Source: Pedobacter borealis DSM 19626
GTDB taxonomy: Bacteria; Bacteroidota; Bacteroidia; Sphingobacteriales; Sphingobacteriaceae
NCBI RefSeq assembly: GCF_000708285.2
Contig: NZ_JAUG01000018.1
Location: forward strand, 1 to 60,104
Direction: 5' to 3'
DNA: 60,104 nt
The notes under the pieces are model-generated. The model had not been told where the DNA came from. It made no database searches and worked only from the letters and a program-made list of their open reading frames with translations. Every line of letters begins with the position of its first letter. Position 1 is the first letter of the stretch. A program made the position numbers and the translations under genes. Below are positions 16,196 through 25,159 of this stretch, one piece after another.

Positions 16196-17653
16196 TTAAA
16201 CTGCTTTTTTGTACAGCCCAATTTCACTTAGCGCAATACAAACCGGAGATTTAGTAATTTTTATTTTTACTTTATTAGTTGTAACGGGACTCTCCAATTT
16301 AATTAAACGTTTCGCGCCGATGCTCGTGCCGTCGTAAACTTTTTTCCAGGCATTGTTTTCAAATACCTCGATGGTGTAAGTCTCTATTCGCTGACCCAAG
16401 GGAATATACTCTTGTAGGCTAATGATATCGAAGGTTTTAGCTGTTTTTAAATCTACTTCTAAACTTGCCTGATGAATATCATCCTGTGTTGCCCAGTAAC
16501 TTTCCCTTTTACCATCAAGCAGGGAAGTAACATCATACTTTTTGCCTCTACTGTTGCTCGCTTTAATTTGGGCATTTTTGGCCAGGTTATTCTCGAAAGT
16601 ATGTTTAACCATGTCGCCAAAAGTTTTTAGTGCGGCAACATCATCCTCGTGAAGTTGTCCACGGGTATCGGGTGCTAAACCAAGATCTAAACCTGCGCCA
16701 CGGCCAACACTTTTTAAATATAGATCGAAAAGTGTTTCTGGGGTTTTAGGTTTTTCGTTGGCATGGTAAAACCACCCTTTTCTTAAAGGAACATCGCATT
16801 CTGCTGGCATCCAGAATTTACCGTTTCGTATTCCTTCAGGACTTTGCGGGTAATTTGCCTGACCGGGAACGGCTTCATTTTTCCCATCAGGTGCCATCGG
16901 TGTAAAAGTAGCCCAAGAGGTTGGCGCTGCGTGACCATCTTCATTGCCTACCCAGCGGATATCCAAACCTATATCGCTAAAAATATTGGCCATGGGCTGC
17001 ATTTTACGGGTAATGGCCCAGGTATTTTTCCAGTCGTAATAGGTAGTATTATCTATCGAACGTTTTTCTTTTGCACCACCATAATAGCCATCACCACCGT
17101 TTGCACCATCGTGCCAGCTCATAAAAAGTTCGCCAAAATTGCTGTAAAGTTCTTTTAACTGGGCCTGATAAATGGCCAGATATTTATCGGTACCATAAAG
17201 CGCATTGTTCCTGTCCCATGGCGAGCAGTATACCCCAAACTTTAAACCGTTTTTACGTACAGCCTGCTCCACTTCTTTAACTAAATTTCCTTTGCCTGCT
17301 CTGAAAGGACTTTTACTTATGTTATAATCGGTCGTTTTGGTTGGCCATAAAGCAAAACCATCATGATGTTTTGCAACTAAGATGATGCCTTTTAATCCAC
17401 CGGCCTTGGCTGCTTTAATAATTTGATCGGCGTTGAAATCTGTTGGGTTAAATGTTTTCGGGTTAGCATCGCCAAAGCCCCATTCTTTGTTTTCGAATGT
17501 AGTTGGCGTAAAATGGATTAGGCCGTAAACTTCAATATCATGCCAGGCCAGTTGCCTTTTTGATGGTAGTGCACCGTAAGGTTTAGGCGGTGTTTGGGCG
17601 TAAATTGCCGTTGTTAAGAATAGAAAAAAAATTAATATGTGTTTCATCATCAT
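16196..17653 (-). CDS. Alpha-L-fucosidase, GH29
   Basis: This 485-residue secreted glycoside hydrolase removes alpha-L-fucose from glycans. A signal peptide (about residues 1-19, ending IYAQ) precedes the GH29 barrel. Family segments are GLIHFTPTTFENKEWGFGD, LVAKHHDGFALWPTKTTDY, GVYCSPWDRN and MSWHDGANGGDG, which probably holds the catalytic nucleophile Asp. The last 130 residues resemble an F5/8-type carbohydrate-binding domain. It is probably periplasmic. There is no SusCD pair directly beside it; the nearest is about 7.5 kb away. Confidence 0.92.
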   Translation of the reverse strand: MMMKHILIFFLFLTTAIYAQTPPKPYGALPSKRQLAWHDIEVYGLIHFTPTTFENKEWGFGDANPKTFNPTDFNADQIIKAAKAGGLKGIILVAKHHDGFALWPTKTTDYNISKSPFRAGKGNLVKEVEQAVRKNGLKFGVYCSPWDRNNALYGTDKYLAIYQAQLKELYSNFGELFMSWHDGANGGDGYYGGAKEKRSIDNTTYYDWKNTWAITRKMQPMANIFSDIGLDIRWVGNEDGHAAPTSWATFTPMAPDGKNEAVPGQANYPQSPEGIRNGKFWMPAECDVPLRKGWFYHANEKPKTPETLFDLYLKSVGRGAGLDLGLAPDTRGQLHEDDVAALKTFGDMVKHTFENNLAKNAQIKASNSRGKKYDVTSLLDGKRESYWATQDDIHQASLEVDLKTAKTFDIISLQEYIPLGQRIETYTIEVFENNAWKKVYDGTSIGAKRLIKLESPVTTNKVKIKITKSPVCIALSEIGLYKKAV

Positions 17654-17811
17654 TATAGCTTAGATCCACCTAAAGTACAAAAAAATACCAGCTGAAGGAA
17701 AAGAGTTAACCAATATTTAACCTCTTGAAAATGTAAACACGAAATTATTTTTACATCTTGATCGTTACATGGATTCACCAAACATTTAATTTCAGTTTAC
17801 GTTAATTAATT

Positions 17812-18489
17812 ATGAGCGCTTTTATCCAGCATCCTCCCGATGGAGGTACAATATATACTGAAACGAATCTTAGCCAGCTTTTTCCTGAGCCATTTAATAC
17901 GATAACAAGTTGCTTTTTTTTAGCTATTGCAGTGTATTGGACAATAAAAATTTGGGGAAATTTTAAACAGCATACCTTTCTAACCGTTGTCCTGGTTTTA
18001 CTTTATATAGGCGGAATTGGAGGCACCACTTATCATGGATTAAGGCGTTGGCCAATTTTTATTATGATGGACTGGATGCCGATTATGCTCTTATGCCTTT
18101 CAGCCGGGGTTTACTTTCTTTCCAAACTGACCAAGTGGTATTTTGCCGGTTTAATTGTAGCCGTTTATGCTTTCTTTCAGTTTTACGTGCGACGGCTCTT
18201 TAGCAATGGCGATTTCCAGATCTTCATCAATATCAATTATGCATTTATGGCCGCGCTGGTTTTATTTCCTGTATTTGGTTATTTGATCAAAACAGAGTGG
18301 AAAAATGGCAAATGGGTTGGCTTTGCCCTAATTGCTTTCATATTCGCGCTAACTTTCCGCATTGCCGATAAATGGGATGTATTAACAATTGGTACGCACT
18401 TTTTATGGCATACTTTCGGGGCTGTGGCCTCTTTCTGTATGCTGAATTATATTTATCTGGTTAATCTGAAAAAAGCCAAAACTTCATAA
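17812..18489 (+). CDS. CREST-superfamily (alkaline ceramidase-like) membrane protein
   Basis: This 225-residue protein has about seven hydrophobic segments and no signal peptide. The metal-site residues of the CREST hydrolases can be placed: GGTTYHG (His75), MMDWMP (Asp87) and GTHFLWH (His196, His200). The canonical Ser four residues before the first His (SxxFH) is Gly71, with Thr72 and Thr73 next to it. An alkaline-ceramidase-like hydrolase acting on sphingolipid amides would fit a sphingolipid-making lineage, but the Ser change leaves activity open. It is a single gene. Confidence 0.65.
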   Translation: MSAFIQHPPDGGTIYTETNLSQLFPEPFNTITSCFFLAIAVYWTIKIWGNFKQHTFLTVVLVLLYIGGIGGTTYHGLRRWPIFIMMDWMPIMLLCLSAGVYFLSKLTKWYFAGLIVAVYAFFQFYVRRLFSNGDFQIFININYAFMAALVLFPVFGYLIKTEWKNGKWVGFALIAFIFALTFRIADKWDVLTIGTHFLWHTFGAVASFCMLNYIYLVNLKKAKTS

Positions 18490-18547
18490 AATATTCATTC
18501 CTAAAAGGTGTAAATTATTTACCTTAGTTAAATATATAACTATTGAA

Positions 18548-18955
18548 ATGAAAAAAATATTGATTTTATCTGCCCTGGTATTGGGCCTTAACTTTGCATC
18601 TCATGCACAAAGTCTTTTAAGTAAAGTTGGATCTGCTGCGGCAGCAAGCACAGGTTTCGATGCGGCAAGTTTAACCTCTGGCATTATTGGTAAACTAGCT
18701 CCTGCCTTAAGTTTAACTCCGGCTCAAAAACCAACTGTAACTACAATTATAAAAGATTTTCTGGTGCAGAAAGCAACCATTATGGCCACTCAAAAAACAA
18801 ATCCTGCTGCTTATCAAAGCAAATTTGGTAAATTGTTTTCTGGATTGAAATCGAAACTGGGAACCGCTTTAACGGTTGCACAATTGGCCAAGTTTACTTC
18901 GTTAAAACCTGCTGCTCCAAGTGCAAGCAATGTGCTTTCTCAGTTGTTCTTTTAG
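18548..18955 (+). CDS. Small secreted Ala/Leu-rich protein of unknown function
   Basis: This 135-residue protein begins with a signal peptide (MKKILILSALVLGLNFASHA, cleavage before QS). The mature part is rich in Ala, Ser, Leu and Lys and is predicted to be helical (TPAQKPTVTTIIKDFLVQKA and LTVAQLAKF). I recognise no catalytic motif. It is probably a periplasmic or outer-membrane-associated helical protein. It is followed by a strong 14-bp hairpin. Confidence 0.75.
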   Translation: MKKILILSALVLGLNFASHAQSLLSKVGSAAAASTGFDAASLTSGIIGKLAPALSLTPAQKPTVTTIIKDFLVQKATIMATQKTNPAAYQSKFGKLFSGLKSKLGTALTVAQLAKFTSLKPAAPSASNVLSQLFF

Positions 18956-18966
18956 GTATAAAGATA

Positions 18967-19005
18967 GTTTGAGCTTGCTGGTTAATTATTTCAGCAAGCT
19001 CAAAC
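18967..19005. terminator. Bidirectional terminator between convergent genes
   Basis: GTTTGAGCTTGCTG and CAGCAAGCTCAAAC form a perfect 14-bp stem with an 11-base loop. It sits between the stops at 18955 (plus) and 19012 (minus), with T-rich sequence on both exits, so it can serve both genes. Confidence 0.75.
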
Positions 19006-19011
19006 TTGATC

Positions 19012-19779
19012 TTATAATTTCGAATGCGCTTTGCTGTAATCTAATTTCTTTTGGTTACCGATGGCATATTCGATACCACCCCATAAATGGTTCTGGAATT
19101 TATCATCAGCCCAGCCTTCTTTAGTATGCCCCATACAGGTATAGAAAGCCCTTCCGCCGTCAAAATTGTGGTACCAGCTAAAAGGATGGAAATCGCCATT
19201 TTTACCACCAGTATACGATTTCTCGTCTAAGGTAATCAGCACTTTAATATCTGGATTGATATCCTTAAAGTTATACAACTCATCCTTTCGCATCCATACC
19301 GAATCGGTTAGGAATTTAGTGGCTGGATGTTTTTTGTCTTTAATGATAAATTTAGCTTCCTGAACTGCTGGGTGACTTGTAAAATAAGCACCGACCAATT
19401 TACCATACCAAGGCCAATCGTATTCAGTATCGGTTGCGGCGTGGATGCCTACAAAGCCTCCACCGGCCTGGATATATCTTTCGAAAGCAACCTGTTGTTT
19501 ATTATCCAAAACATCGCCTGTGGTACTTAAAAAAATTACAGCAGCATATTTTTTAAGGTTATCTTCTGTAAAAACATCCGCATTTTCTGTGGTATCTACT
19601 TCAAAGTGATGTTCAGTGCCCAGCTTTTGGATCACTTCTTTTCCGATCTCGATAGAGTTGTGTCTAAAGCCTTTGGTTTTGGAAAAAACTAAAACTTTTG
19701 CTGATTTCTTAGCGGTGGTAAAGCTTTGGAATAAAAAAACGGATGCAATTAATAAGCATATGGATAGGTACTTTTTCAT
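19012..19779 (-). CDS. ThuA domain-containing secreted protein
   Basis: This 255-residue protein has a signal peptide (residues 1-23) and a ThuA-like class I glutamine amidotransferase fold. Family segments are VLVFSKTKGFRHNSIE, YAAVIFLSTTGDVL, GFVGIHAATDTEYDWPWYG, HPFSWYHNFDGGRAFYTCMGH and LWGGIEYAIG. In Bacteroidota, ThuA proteins are usually linked to sugar metabolism, but the reaction is not established. It lies 42 bp downstream of the phosphatase gene on the same strand. Confidence 0.9.
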   Translation of the reverse strand: MKKYLSICLLIASVFLFQSFTTAKKSAKVLVFSKTKGFRHNSIEIGKEVIQKLGTEHHFEVDTTENADVFTEDNLKKYAAVIFLSTTGDVLDNKQQVAFERYIQAGGGFVGIHAATDTEYDWPWYGKLVGAYFTSHPAVQEAKFIIKDKKHPATKFLTDSVWMRKDELYNFKDINPDIKVLITLDEKSYTGGKNGDFHPFSWYHNFDGGRAFYTCMGHTKEGWADDKFQNHLWGGIEYAIGNQKKLDYSKAHSKL

Positions 19780-19820
19780 TTTTGTTGGACTTGATTAGTG
19801 ATGAATATTGAGCTTTAAAT

Positions 19821-20255
19821 TTAAGAAAGTTGTTTGATAATTTCTATACATCTTTCTTCAACCTGCCTACAAACAGGGATAAACAGGGCATTATCCCAAT
19901 ATGGGTCTGTAACTTCGTCGTTATCAAGAAAAAGTTTAACCTTTTTTCGTTCATCCCCGCCTTTAGCAAGGCCTTTAACATCAGCTAAATTATTCCGGTC
20001 CATAACCAAAATCAGATCGTATTTAGCAAACATGGAGTGGTTAAATTGTTGTGCCCGCTGTTTGCTGATGTCGTAACCTAGCGCTTTCGCTGCTGAAATA
20101 CTCCTGTGATCGGGGGCTTTGCCGATATGCCAATTGCCCGTTCCTGCCGAAGCAATTTCCCAATTTAAGTTCTGTTTATCTGCCAGATGGCGCATAATGC
20201 CTTCGGCCAAAGGCGAACGACAGATGTTACCAAGGCAAACCATTAAAATTTTCAA
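19821..20255 (-). CDS. Low-molecular-weight protein tyrosine phosphatase
   Basis: This 144-residue cytosolic enzyme has the P-loop CLGNICRS (Cys7, Arg13) directly at the N terminus and the acid-base loop DPYW (Asp117). Both are diagnostic for LMW-PTP, which removes phosphate from tyrosine in proteins, often regulating polysaccharide-synthesis kinases. Length is normal. The lipoprotein gene upstream ends 2 bases before its start, so they form an operon. Confidence 0.95.
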   Translation of the reverse strand: MKILMVCLGNICRSPLAEGIMRHLADKQNLNWEIASAGTGNWHIGKAPDHRSISAAKALGYDISKQRAQQFNHSMFAKYDLILVMDRNNLADVKGLAKGGDERKKVKLFLDNDEVTDPYWDNALFIPVCRQVEERCIEIIKQLS

Positions 20256-20257
20256 TG

Positions 20258-20692
20258 TTATTGTGCTTTAAAAGTATATACCACTTTGGAATAAACTATT
20301 CCAGGCGTATTTACTATTGTATAAGTTAAGGTGCTACTATTTACCGTACAGATTATCTCTGATTTGGGATTGTCGCCTAAAATTATTTGCTCACCCAATC
20401 TTCTCCACTTTTGATTGGGGCCATTTTCCACCATATCACAGAGCGATCCGGTAGAGGATAGCCGGTAAGTTCCGTTAGTGAGAAAGGTTAGGGTGAAATT
20501 GTTAGATAGGCAGCCGTTATCACCTTCCACTTTTTTATAATCGGTAATAAATTCCCCTTTTATATTTAAAGCCGGTGAAACAACCGCAGTTTCTAGCACC
20601 CATTTTTGTTTGGTAATGGGATCTTCTTCCTGATTTTTCTTTTTGCAGGAAAAGGAAAAAAATACCAGTGTGAGCAACATTAATTTTTTCAT
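20258..20692 (-). CDS. Lipocalin-like lipoprotein of unknown function
   Basis: This 144-residue protein has a type II signal peptide (FSFSCKKK, lipid-modified Cys16). The mature part is beta-rich: QKWVLETAVV, then FTLTFLTNGTYRLSS, WRRLGEQIIL and LTYTIVN. This resembles small lipocalin-like domains common in Bacteroidota. Two Cys residues (in GDNGCLSN and GSLCDM) could pair. No enzymatic motif is seen. It is the first gene before the LMW phosphatase. Confidence 0.75.
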   Translation of the reverse strand: MKKLMLLTLVFFSFSCKKKNQEEDPITKQKWVLETAVVSPALNIKGEFITDYKKVEGDNGCLSNNFTLTFLTNGTYRLSSTGSLCDMVENGPNQKWRRLGEQIILGDNPKSEIICTVNSSTLTYTIVNTPGIVYSKVVYTFKAQ

Positions 20693-20745
20693 AGTTTTAG
20701 TTTTTTTACTTAAACGATGATTATCAGGCTAGCGCTACATTAAAA

Positions 20746-20773
20746 GAATCCCCAACAAGAGCTTGGGGGATTC
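20746..20773 (-). terminator. Terminator of the S1/P1 nuclease gene
   Basis: GAATCCCCAA and TTGGGGGATTC form a stem of about 10 bp around a short loop, 13 bases beyond the stop at 20786 on the minus strand. T-rich sequence exits on that side. Confidence 0.7.
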
Positions 20774-20785
20774 GTATTCATTTTT

Positions 20786-21592
20786 TTATCCGTAGATGTC
20801 GTTTAACATTTTCGCCAATCGAACACCGCCTTTTAGTAACTGGTCGTTAAGGGTATCAACCCAATCAAAATTGTAGCGGTAGCTTAATTTAGCATCTGGT
20901 TTGGTGGTATCGTAAATTTTATTGCAAATGCCGTACGATTCGTAAATGCAATCTTTAAGACTAGTGTTTTGCCAGTTATACAGCTGAATTGCTGAAGGGT
21001 GATTAATTGCTTTCGCATATTCTGTATAGCTTAACTGCTGATATTCGATAAGCTGTTCATCCCAAACCCTATGGATATTTGATTTTTCATTGAACCATAA
21101 CACCGAAATGCGGTTACCACCCAAATCATCTTTACGGGCAACATGCATAGGCTGACATAAATCTCCTGCCAGGTGAACCAACATACGCAGGGCTAATTTC
21201 TTTTCGGCTGCAGTACTGCTTGTTTTCTTTAAAATGGCAATTAAATCAGGTGTTTTATTGTAAAGATTAGGTGATTTTTCAGTTTCTAAAAAGTTGTAAA
21301 CGCCTTCTTTGTTCAGTCCTGCCGGAAGATTAACAAAATGCCAGTTGTACATGTAATTGTAGGTAGAGTCTGATTTGATAAAATCGCCCCAGTTGGCACT
21401 CATGGCCAAAGTTTCATAACCTAAAATGCTTTGAATAGCCTTGCGTGTTTTAGCTTTTAAGTAACTATCGGCAATTTCGCCAACTACCCTGTGACCAATA
21501 GTTCCCCAGGCATTTGCCTGAATTGGTAGATAGGCTAAAAAACCAAAAACTAGCGCAATGGTTAATTTCTTTTTAATTGATGTTAAAATCAT
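20786..21592 (-). CDS. S1/P1 family zinc nuclease
   Basis: This 268-residue secreted nuclease has a signal peptide ending ANA, so the mature protein begins with Trp29, whose amino group is a zinc ligand in this family. WGTIGHRVVGEIAD (His34), NWHFVNLP, HLAGDLCQPMHV and NIHRVWDEQLIE supply the other His and Asp ligands of the three-zinc site. These enzymes degrade single-stranded DNA and RNA, probably for nutrient recovery in the periplasm. The ATG at 21592 is one base after the upstream lipoprotein stop, so the genes are likely cotranscribed. Confidence 0.93.
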   Translation of the reverse strand: MILTSIKKKLTIALVFGFLAYLPIQANAWGTIGHRVVGEIADSYLKAKTRKAIQSILGYETLAMSANWGDFIKSDSTYNYMYNWHFVNLPAGLNKEGVYNFLETEKSPNLYNKTPDLIAILKKTSSTAAEKKLALRMLVHLAGDLCQPMHVARKDDLGGNRISVLWFNEKSNIHRVWDEQLIEYQQLSYTEYAKAINHPSAIQLYNWQNTSLKDCIYESYGICNKIYDTTKPDAKLSYRYNFDWVDTLNDQLLKGGVRLAKMLNDIYG

Positions 21593-21593
21593 T

Positions 21594-22109
21594 TTATAAT
21601 TCTTTTTGTATGCAGGTAATTTTTTCTTTGAGGTTTAATATGATTTCGCGTTGGTCACTTAAACTTTCTAACAATAATGTATCTGCAGATTTCTTTTTGA
21701 TCAGGAAGTTCTTATCGTATCGGCCAATGCGGTAACATCCCGATATTTTTTGTTTATGGTTAGCGTGTGTAAAGGTGGCACCAACAAATAGGGTATCGCC
21801 TTTAACTACATAAACGCCTCTGGCATATTCTTTCCAAATGCCATTGTTGTAGCAAGAATCTTCGTAAAAATTTACTTTGCTGTGGGTAACCATGTCAATA
21901 TAAACAGAATCGCAGGTAAATTTGAAATGGTGCTGTGTGTAGTTGCTCAGTTTATTACTAAAAGCGACGGAATCTTCATTCCAAACGCCTTGCATAAAAT
22001 CTTCACCTTTGCCCTGTATATTAGGCCGCGGACTACAAGCTACATGTAAGATAGATAATGTAAAAAGGATGATGTAGAAATTCTTGAAACCCGGATGCAG
22101 CTTGTTCAT
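21594..22109 (-). CDS. Lipoprotein of unknown function
   Basis: This 171-residue protein has a lipobox (LHVACSPR, Cys25) after an N-terminal hydrophobic stretch. The mature part is beta-rich, with repeated segments such as WNEDSVAFSNKL, FKFTCDSVYIDM and GDTLFVGATF, like small bacterial lipocalin-type domains. I recognise no named family with certainty. It lies between a small membrane protein gene and the S1/P1 nuclease gene on the same strand with very short gaps, suggesting one operon. Confidence 0.7.
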   Translation of the reverse strand: MNKLHPGFKNFYIILFTLSILHVACSPRPNIQGKGEDFMQGVWNEDSVAFSNKLSNYTQHHFKFTCDSVYIDMVTHSKVNFYEDSCYNNGIWKEYARGVYVVKGDTLFVGATFTHANHKQKISGCYRIGRYDKNFLIKKKSADTLLLESLSDQREIILNLKEKITCIQKEL

Positions 22110-22116
22110 TATATTA

Positions 22117-22467
22117 TTAATCGATGCTTTTAGGAAACTGATCGTGTGTTACAGTATTCTTTTTAATGGTATTGATAATCAGGATTAAAAAGCCGGCTGC
22201 AAAACAAAGACTGGCTATAAAGCTAATGATGCCAATTAAGGTATAATACTTAGAAACACCAATATAAGCCAAATGTCTATCTCCTAATAAAAAAGGCATT
22301 AAAACACTATAAAATAAGCTTGTCAGTAAACCGATTCCTGAACCAATGGTCATTAAAATAGCCTCAACAGCAGATTTTTTTGATAAAAAATAACAGCAGG
22401 TGCCAAATATGATAACTGGAGGAATGATGGATACTAAGCTGAGCAATGTAGAGAGTACTGAATTCAT
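22117..22467 (-). CDS. Small membrane protein with three transmembrane segments
   Basis: This 116-residue protein shows three hydrophobic segments (about residues 8-30, 35-60 and 73-103) joined by short polar loops. There is no known catalytic motif. It starts a three-gene minus-strand run (this gene, a lipoprotein, the S1/P1 nuclease), with 7 bases to the next gene. Function is unknown. Confidence 0.65.
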   Translation of the reverse strand: MNSVLSTLLSLVSIIPPVIIFGTCCYFLSKKSAVEAILMTIGSGIGLLTSLFYSVLMPFLLGDRHLAYIGVSKYYTLIGIISFIASLCFAAGFLILIINTIKKNTVTHDQFPKSID

Positions 22468-22506
22468 TTTACCTATGTTTTAATTAACCGTATTTTAAAG
22501 TCGGAG

Positions 22507-22573
22507 CGTCATGCTGAACTCGTTTCAGCATCTTTAAGTACTGAAAAGATCCTGAAATAAATTCAGGATGACG
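22507..22573. repeat. CGTCATGCTGAAC-type palindromic element (67 bp)
   Basis: The element runs from CGTCATGCTGAAC to TTCAGGATGACG and has inner complementary words (TTTCAGCATC and GATCCTGAAA). Related copies occur at 9899-10029, 30990-31250 (split), 31084-31149 and 39727-39792, with a half copy near 50187-50212. It fills the gap between fumC and the small membrane protein gene and may act as a bidirectional terminator or REP-like element. Confidence 0.75.
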
Positions 22574-22591
22574 ACCGTTTATGTAATTAGC

Positions 22592-23989
22592 TTATTTCAA
22601 ACTGCCAACCATGTCTTCCGGGCGAACCCATTCATCAAACTGTTCGTTGGTTAACAAGCCCAATTCTACAGCTGCAGCTTTTAAAGTTTTATTTTCTTTA
22701 TGTGCCTTCTTTGCAATTTTAGCTGCGTTTTCGTAACCCACATGCGGATTTAAAGCCGTAACCAACATTAAAGAATTTTGCAAATGTTTCTCAATTTCTG
22801 GCAAGTTAGCGGTAATTCCTTCCGCACATTTATCGGTGAAAGAAACGCAGGCATCGCCAATTAAGCGGGCCGACTGTAATACATTAGCCGCAATAAGCGG
22901 TTTAAACACATTAAGCTCAAAATGGCCGCTCATCCCGCCCACTGAAACGGCAACATCGTTACCGATTACCTGTGCACAAACCATAGTTAAAGCTTCTGGT
23001 TGCGTAGGGTTAACTTTACCCGGCATAATTGAAGATCCTGGTTCGTTATCAGGAATTACAATTTCGCCAATACCACAACGAGGGCCAGAACTTAACATTC
23101 TTACATCGTTAGCTACTTTCATTAAAGCAACTGCAGTACGTTTTAAAGCGCCAGAAAGCTCTACCATTGCATCATGCGCTGCCAGGGCTTCAAATTTATT
23201 TGGAGCCGTAACAAAAGGTAAACCTGTTAAATTGGCAATTTTTTTAGCCACTAAAACATCATATCCTTTTGGTGTATTTAAGCCGGTACCAACGGCAGTA
23301 CCACCTAAAGCCAGCTCGGCAACCATAACCAAAGCATTTTTAATGGCCCTGATACTGTTATCGATCTGTTGTACATAACCCGAAAATTCCTGACCTAAAG
23401 TTAGTGGCGTAGCATCCATAAAGTGTGTACGCCCGGTTTTAACGATTGTACTGAATTCTTCAACTTTTTTGGCTAAAGTATTTCTTAATTTTTCTAAACC
23501 TGGAATGGTGTTTTCTACCGTAAGTTTATAGGCTGCAATGTGCATTGCAGTTGGGTAGGTATCGTTTGATGACTGTGATTTATTTACATCATCGTTAGGG
23601 TGAAGTACTTTTTTATCGTCAGCTAGTGAACCGCCGTTAATTACATGAGCACGGTTTGCAATCACCTCGTTACCATTCATATTACTTTGTGTACCCGAAC
23701 CGGTTTGCCAGATTACCAAAGGGAATTGATCATCTAAGTGTCCAGCAATAATTTCATCACAAGCTTTAGCAATTAAATCGGCTTTTTCTGCTGATAATAC
23801 ACCAAGTTCGGTATTGGCAAGCGCAGCTGCTTTTTTCAGGTATCCAAAAGCGTGGATAATTTCTTTTGGCATTGAACCTTCTGGCCCGATTTTGAAGTTA
23901 TTGCGTGAGCGTTCGGTTTGTGCACCCCAGTATTTGTCGGCTGGTACCTGCACCTCGCCCATGGTATCGTGTTCTATTCTGAAACTCAT
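22592..23989 (-). CDS. fumC: Class II fumarate hydratase
   Basis: This 465-residue cytosolic enzyme interconverts fumarate and malate in the TCA cycle. It has the superfamily signature [13 protein letters not shown], the active-site segments [14 protein letters not shown] and [18 protein letters not shown], and a normal class II length. It does not depend on an iron-sulfur cluster. It is divergent from rsgA, with a promoter box in the shared region. Confidence 0.98.
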   Translation of the reverse strand: MSFRIEHDTMGEVQVPADKYWGAQTERSRNNFKIGPEGSMPKEIIHAFGYLKKAAALANTELGVLSAEKADLIAKACDEIIAGHLDDQFPLVIWQTGSGTQSNMNGNEVIANRAHVINGGSLADDKKVLHPNDDVNKSQSSNDTYPTAMHIAAYKLTVENTIPGLEKLRNTLAKKVEEFSTIVKTGRTHFMDATPLTLGQEFSGYVQQIDNSIRAIKNALVMVAELALGGTAVGTGLNTPKGYDVLVAKKIANLTGLPFVTAPNKFEALAAHDAMVELSGALKRTAVALMKVANDVRMLSSGPRCGIGEIVIPDNEPGSSIMPGKVNPTQPEALTMVCAQVIGNDVAVSVGGMSGHFELNVFKPLIAANVLQSARLIGDACVSFTDKCAEGITANLPEIEKHLQNSLMLVTALNPHVGYENAAKIAKKAHKENKTLKAAAVELGLLTNEQFDEWVRPEDMVGSLK

Positions 23990-24012
23990 TATATTTTTGA
24001 TTTTTGTTGTCG

Positions 24013-24020
24013 CAAATTTA
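24013..24020 (-). promoter_or_regulatory. -7 promoter box of fumC (TAAATTTG)
   Basis: On the minus strand TAAATTTG matches TAnnTTTG and lies 23 bases before the fumC ATG at 23989, predicting a leader of about 15-18 nt. No convincing -33 element was seen. Confidence 0.5.
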
Positions 24021-24187
24021 GGTTTTTTGCCTTTTAAAGCGTTGGATTTATGTAAGATATTTAATGGATAACAAAATATATCGCCGAAATGTCGGTATTC
24101 CTTTTATTCTTCACCATTAATGTACAAACTTTTATCCTGGCTAGCCGCTTCTACCAATGAAATCATATTCATACCTTTACCGCAAAT

Positions 24188-25108
24188 ATGCAGGGATTAG
24201 TTATTAAATCTACAGGGAGCTGGTATAGTGTTTTGGCCGATAATGGCGAACGCTATGATTGCCGGATTGTAGGGAAATTCAGGATTAAAGGACTTAAAAC
24301 CACCAACCCGATTGCGGTTGGCGACAGGGTGAAATTTGATCTGGAACGGGATAGCAACCAGGGTTTGATACACGAAATGCTGCCACGTAAAAACTACATC
24401 ATCCGCAAATCGATCAATCTAAGTAAGCAGGCGCAGATATTGGCTGCAAATTTGGATATGGCCATGTTGGTGGTTACGCTAGCTTCGCCCCGTACATCCC
24501 TAGGTTTCATCGATCGTTTTCTGGTTACGGCCGAGGCTTACGATGTACCTGCGGTTTTGGTGTTTAATAAACTCGATCTGTTTAGTAAAGAGGGTTTAGA
24601 AATTCTTCAGGAATTTAAAGATATATACGAGAATATTGGCTATGCCTGTTACGAAGTTTCGGCTTTAAAAGGCATTAATATTCCGGTTATTCAGGAATTG
24701 ATTACCGATAAAATTACACTGATATCTGGTCACTCGGGTGTTGGGAAATCGAGTTTGATTAATGCACTATTGCCCGATCGTGATTTAAGAACGGGGGAGG
24801 TTTCGGACTGGAGCGATAAAGGGCAACATACCACTACTTTTGCCGAAATGTTCGAATTACCTCAGGGCGGTTTTATTGTAGATTCTCCCGGAATTAGAGA
24901 ATTGGGCGTTATTGACATCGAAAAAGAAGAACTGGGGCATTTTTTTAGAGAAATCTTTAAAACCTCGCACAATTGCCGTTTTAACAACTGCAGGCACATT
25001 AACGAGCCTGGCTGCGCTGTTTTAGCCGCGGTGAACGAGGGCGAAATTGCAGTTTCGAGGTATGAAAGTTACCTGAGCATTTATCACGGAAACGATACTC
25101 GCCACTAA
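24188..25108 (+). CDS. rsgA: Ribosome small subunit-dependent GTPase A
   Basis: This 306-residue circularly permuted GTPase helps late maturation of the 30S subunit. The order is an OB-fold (residues 1-65), then NKLD (G4, 127-130), then GHSGVGKSSL (G1, 181-190), then DSPGIRELG (G3). A C-terminal zinc motif follows, with Cys and His in CRFNNCRHINEPGC. This permuted order is diagnostic. A near-consensus -7 box TACCTTTA lies at 24172-24179. A strong hairpin follows the stop. Confidence 0.97.
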   Translation: MQGLVIKSTGSWYSVLADNGERYDCRIVGKFRIKGLKTTNPIAVGDRVKFDLERDSNQGLIHEMLPRKNYIIRKSINLSKQAQILAANLDMAMLVVTLASPRTSLGFIDRFLVTAEAYDVPAVLVFNKLDLFSKEGLEILQEFKDIYENIGYACYEVSALKGINIPVIQELITDKITLISGHSGVGKSSLINALLPDRDLRTGEVSDWSDKGQHTTTFAEMFELPQGGFIVDSPGIRELGVIDIEKEELGHFFREIFKTSHNCRFNNCRHINEPGCAVLAAVNEGEIAVSRYESYLSIYHGNDTRH

Positions 25109-25112
25109 TAAA

Positions 25113-25145
25113 AAAAGCCCGAAATCTTCTGAATTTCGGGCTTTT
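25113..25145. terminator. Bidirectional terminator between rsgA and susD
   Basis: AAAAGCCCGAAAT and ATTTCGGGCTTTT form a perfect 13-bp stem with a 7-base loop, flanked by A-rich and T-rich tracts. It lies 5 bases after the rsgA stop and 15 bases beyond the SusD stop on the other strand, so it can end both transcripts. Confidence 0.88.
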
Positions 25146-25159
25146 CAATTTGATATAAC

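Noticed and set aside
22836..23378. 180-codon plus-strand frame inside fumC
   Set aside because: It is antisense to a conserved enzyme; long open antisense frames follow from fumC codon bias.
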